Below are positions 1-12,342 of a DNA stretch of 64,000 bases, piece after piece. The translations under genes and the position numbers were made by a program. How positions within the stretch are numbered: the first letter of the stretch is position 1; every line of letters begins with the position of its first letter. Origin of the DNA: Ctena decussata (taxonomy: Eukaryota; Mollusca; Bivalvia; Lucinida; Lucinidae); assembly GCA_963989385.1 (NCBI GenBank), contig OZ022515.1, forward strand, positions 3,628,803-3,692,802, given 5' to 3'. The notes under the pieces are model-generated. The model saw only the letters and a list, made by a program, of their open reading frames with translations, was not told the DNA's origin and searched no databases.

Positions 1-547
1 TTTTTTTACCTTGCCACTCTGAAAAAGCTATGTTAAATAAGTAAACTGAGTTTCAGTATTTCTGGAGATAATCATAATCAAATCAAATTGATTCTTTTCT
101 CACAAAAGCGTTTTGAAATAAACGCTGAAAACTGAGAAAAACATTATTACAAGATGTCAAGCTTTTTTCCCGCAACTATGTTTGGGTCACTGTTCTCTTC
201 TACAGTACGTGAGGGGTCGATAATAACAGAATGAAATAAAGAATTCTGCAATCATCGACACCATTCTACCACACTCCCCCCAAGTCATGTTTAACTTAAT
301 AAATAAGTCCATGAAATTACTATGCACCATAAATAAAGAGATGTTGGATATATGTGCCTCATAGTTCTCATAGTTCTCATGTTGATAACTTTTAGTACTG
401 AACTTTTCAATACTCTGAAGATGCCAACTCTATCTATACTGGCAATAAAAATAAAACAATTCATATTTTATATGACTTAGCAGAGCGTCATCATCTTATT
501 CTTGTTTTAGATATAATAAATAATATCTGTGATAATGTATTGATATT
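1..547. other. Non-coding, AT-rich flank
   Basis: No supported gene. Contains one copy, near 213-230, of a short GGGTCGATAAT motif that recurs near 1911 and 5684. Otherwise nothing recognised. Confidence 0.6.
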
Positions 548-1415
548 TAAGGTGGTGATAATCACTGATTTGGGACAAAGACGAAAATCTGCATAAAATG
601 CTCAAAATAATACTGATATTTCCAAAACTTAGCAGATGCCTTCTTTATGTTGTTTCTCATAATTTAGAATCCCAAAATGCAGCATTCGTTAATGTTAAAA
701 AGTGTTTTTATAAGGACAGATCAAAGAGTAATTTTCTGCGAATAAATCTGAAAAAATATTATCATTATTGAAAATATACTTAGTGCTTAGAGTACCTTGT
801 TGCATAATGGAGAGCGTCCTAGCAATTATTTTTTTCAAACTCTTTCATACATTATGAGGCTGAGCAGATGAAAAAAGATGCAGTCTGTGTCCAAATTTTG
901 TTGCCAAAACCCACAGGTGAGACAGGTGAGACTATTTTAACAAGGTTGAACAATTTCATCTACACACCACTGATCATGTCAGTAATGTATTATTTATACT
1001 GTAAGTGTTAACAAAGCTATGATTGCCTACCCTATATTTAATTAATGCGTCCAGTGTACATTTACTTTGTATATGGTTGAACATTTGAGAAAAAGCTACC
1101 ATTTTCATCTGGTCTACATTACAATTTTAGAAAGAGATGGAATAAATAATTGCTAGGACGCTCTTCATTATGCGATAGGCACCTTCAGCACTACGTAAAT
1201 TTTCAATAACGATATTATTTTTTCAGATTTATTCGCAGAAAATTACCCTTTGATCTTTCCCTATAAAAACACTTTTTAAGCAGCATGTACGTCTATTTTG
1301 TATTCTAAATTGTAAAGAACAACAGAAATAAGAAGTCTGCTAACTTTCAGGGAGATACATTACTTTTTTATGTTTTTATGCAGATTTTTACATTTACCAT
1401 AAATCACCACCTTAA
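548..1415. mobile_element. Fold-back MITE with long terminal inverted repeats and TTAA ends
   Basis: The left arm (about 548-834) reappears, diverged, as reverse complement at about 1138-1415. Landmarks include the outer TTAAGGTGGTGAT / ATCACCACCTTAA ends, the motif for TTCGCAGAAAATTA, and the inner TGCTAGGACGCTC. The middle (835-1137) is unique and has no ORF. TTAA at both tips is compatible with a piggyBac-type TTAA duplication or with a TA-targeting Tc1/mariner relative; the sequence cannot separate these. Non-autonomous, since no transposase is present. Confidence 0.8.
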
Positions 1416-2036
1416 TAGCGCAGAAACGATAGTATGACTATGTACGATACGACTTTTTAACTTAGCATTAAGATAATCTATACTAGAGTCTTTCCACCTA
1501 TATTACTATTTATATTCGTATTACAGCAGTATTATGCTTCTGGTGGCTTGAAAAATACAAAGGATTAATCGAGTTTTAATAAACGAAATGAATACTTTGT
1601 CATATGAAAATATACATATTTGAATCAAGATTAATAAATTCACAAAAGTCAACTGACTTTCTAGTTGACTTTCCTTTCTTCTGAATCCTATTTGTATAAT
1701 ATACATGTACTAACGTATGCAGCTTATAAATCTTGTTTCGCATGTAATTATACAATGAAATTAGGTTTAAACCAAGATATTCTGATGCTGTGAGTTTCTC
1801 TTTGGTATCAACTGGTTTAAAAGTAGTTCTGTAGCACTGCCACTTTGATTAGTGTTCATCATTTTTAACAAAATATTTAAGGGGTTGGTAATAGCCTCTG
1901 TGGGTCGATAATTACAGAGTGCACAACCGTCCTTCCAAAATTGATAAGTCTTGTAACCATTATGTTAAACTGCGTCTGATTGGTTGAAAATAACCACTAA
2001 AAATTGTTATAGGTAGCGTTGCATTGTTGTTGGGAC
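1416..2036. other. Non-coding spacer
   Basis: AT-rich with no supported gene. A GGGTCGATAAT motif occurs near 1911. The 61-codon minus-strand frame here has no domain signal. Confidence 0.5.
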
Positions 2037-2691
2037 TTAGGCCTCAGGGGACAGTAAAATCTGCCATTTCTTGTCCCTTGCCGCGAACAATTTTTGAGCG
2101 ACTCTCAAACATATAAAATGCACTTCAAGCCAAGATTTCACTTGTTGAGTATGTTTTCACTGTAAATAAAAACTAAATGAAGCATAAAATATGTGCATCA
2201 GCATACTCAGGAACTGTCTTTGCAATGTTTACATTACCCCACCCACCCTATTTCTAGTGCTAAAAAGTGCTCTTCTGACCAGGAGCACATCACATTCTGG
2301 AGAAATACCTGCAAGACACTGCCAGTTGGCATATATTCCCTTTTGTTCTCCAAACACATACCTTCAGAAAAACAGTTCTCAAATGGGGTAACAACCATGG
2401 AGGTTTTTCAATATTTCACAAAGAAAAGCAGGCCTGTTTTCAACAGGAAGTCGTCTATTGTGACAATGACAAGCCGCTCTTCAATTTGGAGATTCCCCTG
2501 ACCATGGGGACTAGCAGAAAGTTTCGTATCCTTCTCCAGCTGACATAACTAACCTTCCTATCAGCTTACAAATTAAAGAAACATTCAAATACCTCATTTA
2601 ATTGGAGCAACCATGCTGTTTTTAACCCTCTATCTAAAAGTATGATTTTTCTGACCACTGCCAATACGAAACTGTCCCCTGATGCCTTAAG
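2037..2691. mobile_element. 651-bp MITE, copy 1
   Basis: Nearly identical to 4994-5644 at a constant offset of 2955 bp. Ends are inverted: AGGCCTCAGGGGACAGT at the left, and ACTGTCCCCTGATGCCTTAA at the right. TTA(A/G) tips suggest a TTAA or TA target. The two overlapping short frames inside (starting 2191 and 2193) recur in the second copy and are products of the repeat rather than genes. No transposase. Confidence 0.88.
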
Positions 2692-4991
2692 GATTTCAGA
2701 AGTGTTCAAAATGTCGTTTATTTTATTTAGGGTATTCTTAATGAATCCCCACCAAACAATGATGACTCAAACCAAAACTGTGACCAATATTAACAATTTA
2801 AAATTTGACACCCTAAGCCTCGGCCAGCCGCAGAAAATGGCGAAGTCCAGAATGTATCTCTTCTCTTTGTTATCTTACTATCAATTTGCTGTAGTGACTT
2901 TATTTGGATGTTATGGTATGCATGTGACATACCTTGTCATGCACTTTCATCTTCATCAAGTATTTGGCTCAAAATGACTTATTCTGGGAGAAAATTGGCT
3001 GTAACATCCATATGCTCCTATGTTTCCCATACAAACCAATGTAAAACATCATAAATACCCTAAATACTGGATCAAAAGTGTCTGAGTAAATACTATAGAC
3101 CCAAGTATGAGTGCTCCTCTGATCAGGGTCTGCACTGTTTGCCACTCAAGCAATACTTTTTGACATATCAGCACTATACAGTAGTTTAGACTAATTGCTA
3201 TAAACTGTTAAATGTTCAACTAGTTAGGGTATTTATAATGGTAGAACTTTTATCAGGTTTCCTAAAAGTGAAAAAAGTCAAAGAAAAGGAAACAAAAACA
3301 TTATTTTTCAACTTCTATTAGAATTATTTCTTTATAAATAAGCAGATTGGCCATTAGTACCCTACACATTGGGAAATTCTCACCCAAAACTTGTAATTAT
3401 CAAAAAAATGAACAAATTCATCGACCGGTCAGACAAATGCATCATTACAAAAACAGTGTAGCCCCACATTAGACTACTCTGTACAGAAGCAGTCTGATCT
3501 GGGTCTGCACTCAAGCTCAAAGTACTTCTGTCCCAATACTAAGGGTAATTATGGCATTATATAGCTGTAGCTATGGTACACAGAGCAAACACAAGCTCTC
3601 ATCTAATTGTCAAACAGTAACATTCCAAATCAATCAGGACAGTTATATGTAGCCCAAGGTTCCATATAATTCTTTGTTGGAGCTGCAGGTGTTAAGTGTT
3701 ATGCTTTTTGTGGATTACCATGGTGCAAACACAGAATCTGGACAGTTTAAATATGTTTCTGCACTCAAACATCATACCTGCTCATTTGTTGTTCTTGGAG
3801 TTTGTTGAACATAATAATTATTCTCGAAATGATAACAATCAAGATCTTTTATCAAAAAGCTTACTCGAAAAGCATAAAGTCACATTCTTCAGCAGAACAA
3901 AACCTCTTTTGAAGTTCAGTTCACCACAAGGTATTTTAAAATCTTCAAACATAGAATGAGCCACTCACTGTTGTATCCAGGATCAGGTCAGCTGAACATT
4001 CAGGTTCTACAGGCTGCTTGTACACAAACACTGAGAGCTAGCTGCAGGTTCTGACTTGTAAAGTGAAATCTGACAAAGAGAAAAATAATGGTTTTAGACA
4101 AAACAAAATGGGGGAGGAGGGAGAGAAATTAATAAGTATCAATGTAATGGTGAAAATTAGAAAATTATTGCAAGTTTACAGAAACATGTAGAAATTTTCA
4201 ATGTATTTCTGTTTCATGCAATAGACGAGCCTTCGGTCAGTATTCGGATAGTGGGACATTTCTGACTCTGTTTTAACCGTATAAAAATATAACAAATGCA
4301 GGTTTAAAACTGGAAAATATGAATAAATGCAACTGTATGTGAGACATGCATGTCTGAAGCAATATTAAATTGAAGGCGTCTCAGAGCAAACGATGCCCGA
4401 TGAGCTTTCGAACATAAGTGGCCTCCTGGGACAATTATGCCGATTTCACCATAACCGGGTATGTCGACGCCCCTGCCATATATCATAAATACCCTCAGAT
4501 TAAAGATACTTTTTAAACTGATTTTTAAATCTGTGTGCATCTGTTGAACTTGCCATATTGTATCTGAATTTTTCAGCCATTATGTTTAAGCTGAAACTAT
4601 TGTAATATTGTGCATTACCTGTTTTTCCTTTGATATATGCAAGTATCTTTGTTTACATTTTAAGTAAAATCACCAAATATTAAGATTTCTGGACCCATAT
4701 TTAAAAGCAACTGTCAATATAAACTATGTTTGGTGGAAAACAAGTGAGAAATACAACTTACTAGGCAAACTTTCAGTTAAATCTGCTTTCTGCTATGGTA
4801 CTATACAGAAAACTGAATATGGACAGAAAACCTGTCCGCGGCACCCCGTGCACAAATACTAAGCTCTATTTCCTTCGCAAGCTTACACACTGTCCACTAA
4901 ATGAGTTATTTTCTATCGCAACATATAAGCCTACTAAAATTTACATGAAATTGCCTGCTTTTAGGAAATTGAAATTTACTCATATCTTCCT
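2692..4991. other. Non-coding region with small dispersed repeats
   Basis: No supported gene. Near 3117-3150 and 3480-3520 are copies of a dispersed motif resembling CTGATCAGGGTCTGCACTG, also found near 20.6, 21.1, 42.4 and 58.0 kb. The 87-codon plus-strand frame at 3696 and the minus-strand frame at 4304-4540 show no domain, splice context or repeat support. Confidence 0.5.
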
Positions 4992-5644
4992 TAAGGCCTC
5001 AGGGGACAGTAAAATCTGCCATTTCTTGTCCCTTGCCGCGAAAATTTTTTGAGCGACTCTAAAACATATAAAATGCACTTCGAGCCAAGATTTCATTTGT
5101 TGAGTATGTTTTCACTGTAAATAAAAACTAAATGAAGCATAAAATATGTGCATCAGCATACTCAGGAACTGTCTTTGCAATGTTTACATTACCCCACCCA
5201 CCCTATTTCTAGTGCTAAAAAGTGCTCTTCTGACCAGGAGCACATCACATTCTGGAGAAATACCTGCAAGACACTGCCAGTTGGCATATATCCCCTTTTG
5301 TTCTCCAAACACATACCTTCAGAAAAACAGTTCTCAAATGGGGTAACAACCATGGAGGTTTTTCAATATTTCACAAAGAAAAGCAGGCTTGTTTTCAACA
5401 GGAAGTCGTCTATTGTGACAATGACAAGCCGCTCTTCAATTTTGAGATACCCCTTACCATGGGAGCTAGCAGAAAGTTTCGTATCCTTCTCCAGCTGACA
5501 TAACTAACCTTCCTACCAGCTTACAAATTAAAGAAACATTCAAATACCTCATTTAATTGGAGCAACCATGCTGTTTTTAACCCTCTATCTAAAAGTATGA
5601 TTTTTCTGACCACTGCCAATACGAAACTGTTCCCTGATGCCTTA
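4992..5644. mobile_element. 651-bp MITE, copy 2
   Basis: Second copy of the element at 2037-2691, same orientation, with only scattered substitutions and no visible indels. Left tip is TTAAGGCCTCAGGGG; right tip is CCCTGATGCCTTA. The high similarity between copies suggests recent activity of the family. Confidence 0.88.
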
Positions 5645-5875
5645 CAACGTTTGTAATTGTTGTAGTTTAATTTTAACCTTAAAGGGTCGATAATACACGA
5701 TATTACTCTAATTTCATTTTTTTGCTATTACACTTGTATATAACAAATATAACATACGAAAATTGATTAAATTGGAGCATTCTAATTGCTTAATAAATAT
5801 TAAGAAATTACTAACAACATCTGTAAAAACACATGGGAGCGCATCTATAATGCGGCCAAACCCCGAACGGCACAT

Positions 5876-6056
5876 TACAGTAGAACTTCAATGGCTCGAA
5901 CAAGCTTGGGATAATGAAAACTAGTTCCAGCCAAAGGTAGTTCCAGCCATCCAGGGTTAGTTTGTATATAAACTGAACAATACGGACCAAAGAACAAGTT
6001 CTTGCCAGACATGGTGAACGAGTCATAAGGGTTCGAGCCATTGAAATTCTACTGTA
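5876..6056. mobile_element. 181-bp Tc1/mariner-type MITE
   Basis: The terminal 26 bases at each end match as inverted repeats with one mismatch (left begins TACAGTAGAACTTCAATGG; right ends in its complement). Both tips are TA, as expected for TA target-site duplication. The interior has no transposase. The 76-codon minus-strand frame over it is a shadow. Confidence 0.85.
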
Positions 6057-8750
6057 TATATATTTGTTAAATATACACCAGGTAGATGTAGCCTAGTTCT
6101 GTGTATGGTTCCTCATCAAGCATGACTCGGGTCTTTGTAACAAAAGCAAAATGAGTCAAATTAGTCTAATCGAAGAGCAACAGATAACTCTTCACATCTG
6201 CCCACGAGGTGGATGATAATAGCATTACTTATATGCATTTGTTTAACATGAAAAAGTTTGCAAATAAAACAAAGTAAATGCCCTTTGACTTTATAGATAG
6301 ATATATTATATGGCGGAAAACTTGATATCTTCAAATCATCTCGTGCCTAGGATGAAACATCACATGTTGAGCGACATGTCACTGGCACTTCTTAAAATTA
6401 GTGGGATGTCGCAGTTGGATTCAAGCTTTAGCACGACGCATTGCTTTCCATTCAATATTTACTACAAATAAAGCTAAACGTCTGCATTTTATTGGATTTT
6501 GTTGTTGCTGTAGCCGCCCTATAATTGTAATAGAATAAAATGAAGTCGTCATTTTTGAACGACCGTCATTATTCTTATAAGTTTCTTTTCAATATGAATG
6601 TACAAATTTAGTGTTTACTGGTCGTCCGATAATTTACGGATGGAAATGTTACAAGCAGATGAAAAGGTCTTAAAATAATTATATAAAGTGACGCCACCCA
6701 TTTTCTATCGATCTAAAAGACTTATGTTGCTTAAAATTACGGCCAGTGGTTATACACCCATTCATTTCGAGCATGTGCTGCATATACATCTTAAGTAGTA
6801 TTTAGACGATGTACAAAACAGCCTTTTACGGATGTACTTTTATTTCCAAAAATATATACTTTGATTGTATTTTATCAACGCATTGTAGAGTTATGGCGCC
6901 ATGCTAGGTACTTTTCAAATGCCTCTCGGAAGTTGTTGTTTCTAAATTGGTGATATATTAAATTTTACTTTTGGCTCATTTCCGGTAACTGCCGCTGTAT
7001 TTCTGTGCAAAGGAAGAAAATTTCAAACCTTTATAACTCACTTTAGCGACATGCACAATTTCAAAAGGCTAGCATACAGTCATCTTAATGCGTACATGAA
7101 GGTCAATGTCATCCCTTGACATTTGACCACAGTCTCTCATATAACGACCATTTCAAACCTCCTCAAAAACCACTGAGTCAAGTATAACCAAATTTCATAC
7201 AGAATCTCCAGGGCTTGATGGAACGAAAGTTTGCTCAATTGGTTTAGGATACATGACACGCTCATATATAGTAAAACATTTAATAATCATGTTTACCAAA
7301 ACCATTTGACCGATGGCTTGAAACTTGGAATGATGCATTGGTTACACGGGTACTACTAATTTTGTTCAATCGTTGACCTTGTATTGACCCTAAACCTTTT
7401 AAAGTAAGGTCAGATTTGCTTTAATGTGCTTTTTTACGGGAAACTGCTAGAACATAAAAAATTATGGAAACTGTTGAAGATGTTGGCCTGAAAACTTGAA
7501 TATACAGTCATCTTTATAACCCCTAGTTAACTATGTATATACAATGGCTGCTACCAAACGAGTCCTAGTTACCAAACGATCCGGCCAGTGTGGCTTAACA
7601 CATTTGTTTAGCCACTATGACCAAGTTTAGAACTTTGACTATTTTTCGTTTTGCAACAACAACAACAACAGAAACACAGTCAACCAGGTGTGTCAATAGG
7701 TACATGAAGATTTGTGAGTACAAGGTTGTTCCTTTACCTTTTACAAGGTTTCCTCTATCTCGACAACTTCAAAACATCTCCTAAAATGGCACTGAACCAA
7801 TCCTAACCTAATTCGGCTAGAAATCAGCCCCATGCCTATAGACTAGCACAAAGAAGACAAATATGTATATTCTAGAAAATTTATGAAAAATGTAAATATA
7901 TATTATTCTTAGCCTTGAGCAATGCTAATGAAATGAGTTCATGAAATATTTTGAATAAAGGTCAAGGTCAATCTTTAACTAATGTATCTCATATTTCGAC
8001 AGTTTCAAACCATCAGGTTTGTTCAAATGACAATCCTAGTTTGTCCATTGACCTTTTTACTCACGTGAGCGATTCAGGGCCCCTGGCTTATTGTTTCTGA
8101 TCGACTAAGAAAAATTAACTCTATACGAGATAAATTTTGTGACCAACTGCAGGCTTAGCGGTCAACCTAGTCCCGGTTGGCCACTTTGCTGACCACTTTT
8201 ATGGCATGTCGATGGTTCAGGCTACACACTTAATGACTGCTTTCGTCTATAACCTCCTAAATTGCTTTGAAAGTTGGCGGGGCTTGATTATCTGCCTTTG
8301 ATAAGGCACATCGACGTTCGGCGGTTGGACATATTTTGATGAAGCGTTTTAGTGTTTTCTTGCTTTTCGGTGCTCATGTTGTTTCTCCGGATTGTTTCAT
8401 CTCATTATTCAATTCTGACTTTGCTGTTTGATTCATCGATGTATTAGAGAGCCTTCACCTGGAACAATTACTTGTATGTTTATAAACCACAAAAGAATCG
8501 AAGGCTGTGTACAGGTAAACTGAATTCAAACCAAGGTAACTTATTATTTACCGTTCCAGTGCGATGGTTCAGTGGTTGTTTAGCTGCACTGCCGTTTGTT
8601 TGTCAGCTTTCTTATAGCCTTTAACATGCTGTACATTAGACTGTCTTGTTCAAATCTTTGGTTTGCTTTCTAATATGTTTAGAGCAGTATGTTAGGATTT
8701 GATAGGCGATTATTCGATCTCTAAACTGTACAGCATCATGATCTTTACAT
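6057..8750. other. Non-coding region, includes decayed interspersed repeat
   Basis: No gene supported. Stretches such as AAGGTCAATG and AAGGTCAAGGTCAA (about 7100-8060) resemble the AAGGTCA-rich repeats seen at 10-11 and 24-26 kb. Around 8058-8095 the sequence reads CACGTGAGCGATTCAGGGCC, which looks like a decayed terminal segment of an element similar to element A. A short (CAA)n tract is at 7654-7670. Confidence 0.5.
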
Positions 8751-9180
8751 ATGTTTGATAACGGTAGGCATTTTTATATTTATGTTTGATAACGGTAGGC
8801 ATTTTGATATTCATGTTTGATAACTGTAGGCATTTTTTATATTTATGTTTGATAACTGTAGGCATTTTGATACTAATGTTTGATAAAGGTAGGCATTTTG
8901 ATGTTTATGTTTGATAATGATAGGCATTTTGATATTCATGTTTGATCTTGGTAAGCATTTTGATAATTATGTTTTATAGCGGTAAGCATTTTGATATTTA
9001 TGTTTGATAACGGTAGGCAGTTTGATATTTATGTTTAATAACGGTAGGCAATTTTATATTTATGTTTGATAATAGTAGCCATTTCGATATTTATGTTTGA
9101 TAACGGTAGCCATTCTGACATTCATGTTTGATAACGGTAGGTATTTTGATATTTATGTTTGATAACGGTAGACATTTAAA
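8751..9180. repeat. 31-bp tandem repeat, about 14 copies
   Basis: Fourteen consecutive units of consensus ATGTTTGATAACGGTAGGCA followed by TTTTGATATTT, with one to several substitutions each. The array ends about 60 bp before the splice acceptor of the coiled-coil exon, so it lies in the intron just upstream of it. Confidence 0.95.
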
Positions 9181-9242
9181 ATGTTAAGAAAAGGTACCGG
9201 TATATTTATCGTATTATCCCCTATATTATTTACTATTTTCAG

Positions 9243-9557
9243 ATTCTACAGTCCAAGAAGATTTACCTAATCAGACATATAAAAGGTTACAGGAAATTGG
9301 TAATGAGATGTTACATCTCGATGAAAAGGTCAATCATCTAAGTAAATCCCACAAACATATAAGGCAGTTAGGAGTCTCCACAAGAAAGGCGGTCACGGAA
9401 GAAAAGAAATTGATTCGAAAACTAAACGAGACACTCAATAATTTTCTTGATAATACAACAAGCCAATATCAAGAAAGGAGACTGGAGATTGCAAACACAT
9501 TGGACAAGATTGACAAAAGGATCAGTCGAAATGAAAGATTACTTGCGGCGATGTCCG
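9243..9557 (+). CDS. Coiled-coil exon of a probable secreted sushi-domain protein (internal exon)
   Basis: A 315-bp open exon bounded by an acceptor (TTTACTATTTTCAG, exon begins 9243) and a donor (G|GTAAGT, exon ends 9557). Both borders are in phase 1, so the exon is symmetric and adds 105 residues. The translation starts around STVQEDLPNQTYKRLQ and runs to ERLLAAMSG. It is rich in Lys, Glu, Leu and Ile with heptad-like spacing (EIGNEMLHLDEKVNHLSK, then IANTLDKIDKRISRNERLL), so a coiled coil is the likely fold, probably for oligomerisation. Three N-glycosylation sequons (NQT, NET, NTT) fit an extracellular protein. The ATG at 9308 is internal and not a start. It probably joins the sushi exon at 11810, which also begins in phase 1. 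Exact family not recognised. Confidence 0.72.
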
Positions 9558-9835
9558 GTAAGTGTATTATTCTAAGAACACAGGGATTTGATTTCATTAA
9601 GTCCTTATCATTGCCTTTTTACCTTACCTTATTTGACTTTATGGTTTGATGCTGGCAGCCCTTATTATTAATCGAATGTTTTATAATGGTACATATTGAG
9701 TACATGAAAACAAAAGTTGAGTATTATGTTCACTATTAACACTCTAATATATCAAATATGAGCATTTGTAATTGAGGACATCAAATTTTGCCAGGTTCAG
9801 TGTGTTTACCGAAGAAAGGTATTCCAGTTAAATCT
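9558..9835 (+). other. Intron sequence after the coiled-coil exon
   Basis: Starts with a GTAAGT donor. No coding signal follows. Confidence 0.5.
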
Positions 9836-11398
9836 AACAAACCAGAGAACCAATGATTATGTAGATCACCTGACACCTTCTGTCAACAGACACACTTTTT
9901 TGCCCATTTGTTACACATTTTGAAACCAAACGCTTATAAGGAATACATATTTTAATTTTAAAATCTCAGTGACCTTATGCAAAGTTTAAAAAATGACCAT
10001 GGCGTTTGATGACCTTACGTCTTCATGTATCCATTTAGTTAATCATATTTTCCAATTATTATATCAAGGCATAACACACCGAAGTTGACCATGCCATAAA
10101 TTAGGTCAGGTCATTGCACAGTCATGATTTGTGTAAACTATGCTGGGCTCGTGTCCACAATCCTACATACCATGCCACAAGGTCATTGAGACATTTGTTC
10201 TGGAGTAGATTTTTGAAAGGTTTTTACCATATATAAGCACAGCGGCATCTTGGTCATGTGGCCATCTTAACAAACTTTGGTTCCTTTGACCAGTGAAGCC
10301 CCATTTGAAATATGGCTCAGATCAGCACATGGCATCAGAGGAGAAGATGTCTGAAAATGTTGACAGTTGACAGAATCTTAATGACATTGAACAAACATCA
10401 AAGAATCACCTTGACCTTAGGCAACATAATTTCTTTATTTGCTCATTTATTTAACCATATACACAAAAAATTATACCATAGACTTAAATCGTTTCTGAGA
10501 AATCCACTGTTTAAACATTTTCCCATATAAAAGCGTAACATACCTTAGTTGACCGTGTCGTAAATTAGGTCAAGATCAACCTACGGTCATCATCTGTATA
10601 AATTATAATCGGCTAAAACACTTGATGCTACATACCAGCTTTCAATGTCATAGAACTTTCGGTTCTTGAGTTGATATTTGAAGGGTTTTCACCGTATATG
10701 GGCAGGGCGGCAATCTACTTATGTGACCAAGACCATCTGAACAAACCTTGGTTCCTTTGTCCCACTGAAGCTTTGTATGAAATATGGTTTCAATCGGCTC
10801 AGTGGTTTCAGAGGAGAAGATGTTTGAAACTGTTCACAGGATACAGAAACTGAGTGTCCTTGTACAAAGGTCAAGGAATGACCTTGACCTTAAAGGACAT
10901 AAGTTCATTATATTTTCATTTAGTTAACCATACATACCAAATATGTTACCTTGGACTTAAATAGTTTCTGGGAAATCATCTGTTTAAGCATTTTCCCATA
11001 TAAAAGCATAACGTACCGAAGTTGACCGTATCGTAAATTAGGTCAAGGGCAACCTACGGTCATCATTTGTACAAATAAACATGGCTTGAATGCCAAATGC
11101 TACATGCCAGGTTTCAACGCCATAGGCCTTTCGGTTCTGGAAAAGAAGATTTGGAAGGGTTTTTTACCATATATGGGCGTGGCGGCCATCTTGATCATGT
11201 GACCCTGATACCCTGAACAGATTCTTCTTCCCCCGACCCAGGTAGGCTCCATATGAAATATGGCTTTAATCGGCCCAGTGGTATCAGAGGAGAAGATGTT
11301 TGAAAATGTTGACGATGGGCAGACTTCGGACGGACGAACGACGGATGCCTGGCTATACTATAAGCTCACCTATGAGCCTAAAGGCTCAGGTAAGCTAA
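9836..11398 (+). mobile_element. Element A' : non-autonomous interspersed repeat, second member of the element A family
   Basis: The left end (9836-9900) matches the element A end at 26510-26574 read on the minus strand; both contain CACCTGACA, then CTGTCAACAGACACA. The right end is a GAGCC/GGCTC hairpin followed by AGGTAAGCTAA, matching the other end of element A at 15827. A CTAA tip after a hairpin resembles a Helitron 3' end, but this is not proven. The interior holds about three ~465-bp units. A GGACGGACGAACGACGG stretch precedes the right end. No transposase or Rep/helicase ORF. It lies in the intron between the coiled-coil and first sushi exons. Confidence 0.7.
9960..11310 (+). repeat. 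Three internal ~465-bp tandem units of element A'
   Basis: The landmark TAAATTAGGTCA recurs near 10097, 10560 and 11033. Each unit also carries TTTAGTTAACCATA, a TTTTACCATATA(T/A)GGGC stretch and a GGAGAAGATGT(T/C)TGAAA end. The last unit contains AAGGTCAAGG facing ACCTTGACCTT near 10866-10891, a short palindrome. Confidence 0.8.
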
Positions 11399-11809
11399 AA
11401 AGCTATAGAATTCTATGAAATACAAAATTATATTTTGCTATTAATCGAAAATGTTCGAATTAAAGTTAGTATTGTTCACTTTGAATGAAAGAAAACTATA
11501 TGAGGTCAACAATTAAACAACTGCACATAGTATATTCCTTCAGAGTTGTCACTTTTAAGCTGTTGTGCGGCATGTTTTGGGAACTCTCCCGTTTCCGCGA
11601 ACTGATGTGTTCAATATTGGCTTACAGAAAGCTTTGTCATGCCATGCCAAGTTCGCTCTCTGAATATTAGCCACACGGTAATAATTATCGCGCAATAATA
11701 AACTAAGCGCATTTTGACCAAATCTGACCAGATTGTACATGTTAGCAGATTTTTGCTTAGACTGGTCTGCGTACCCCTCGACATCTAATGACGTTATGTA
11801 TTATTTTAG
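11399..11809 (+). other. Intron sequence before the first sushi exon
   Basis: No coding signal. Ends in a T-rich tract and acceptor (TGTATTATTTTAG). Confidence 0.5.
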
Positions 11810-11968
11810 ACTGTGGCTCACACAAGGATATTCCTAATGGAGATGTTTCTGGAGACTCATTTCTTGGCGGCACTCCAATTATTTCCTGTGACTCTGGCTA
11901 CAGCCAGACAGGCTCAGCTCAGTGTAAGGCCCCTGTGTTCTGGGAGACAGACGTTAAGTGTCAGAAAG
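11810..11968 (+). CDS. Sushi/CCP domain exon 1 (internal exon)
   Basis: A 159-bp exon (53 codons) with acceptor TTATTTTAG at 11809 and donor G|GTGAGT after 11968, phase 1 at both sides. It encodes one whole complement control protein (sushi) module. Cys1 is in CGSHKDIPNG, Cys2 in IISCDSGY, Cys3 in AQCKAP, and Cys4 in TDVKCQK. The conserved G-Y after Cys2 and the Trp in VFWETD before Cys4 are present. Sushi modules bind proteins or glycans in extracellular adhesion and complement-like molecules and are usually encoded by single symmetric phase-1 exons, as here. The ATG at 11788 lies in the intron and is not a start. It is the probable next exon after 9243-9557; the downstream partner may be the sushi exon at 53113. 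Confidence 0.87.
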
Positions 11969-12342
11969 GTGAGTATGTCAGTATAAATTGTCACATGGAC
12001 GAGGCTGTTATTTTATTTTCTATAAAATATCTCCAGTGCAATTTAATTAACTTATCTATGTAGCAGCTTCACATCTTTTAGTCAGTGTCTTGCTTTCCAA
12101 GCACAGCTATTTACCGACCACTTGTTTTAACTTGAACAAGTCATTAGTAAATGCTATCCGGACACAATTTTCTTATATTCAGTAGACCTAATTATTCATG
12201 AAAAGGTTTCACAAAATGCCGTCAAATATTGCAACGATAACGCCACAGGTGAAGTAGTTTCTCTTTTGATTGAAATTACCAACCCTGTATCAGAACAATG
12301 CTTTATTATGTATTCTGAAGCCAAATTAATTATTTTCTACGT
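11969..12342 (+). other. Intron sequence
   Basis: Starts with a GTGAGT donor. No further coding signal. Confidence 0.5.

Noticed and set aside
2191..2501. Overlapping frames of 66 and 102 codons, repeated at 5146-5498
   Set aside because: They lie inside the two copies of the 651-bp MITE, with no domain or splice signals.
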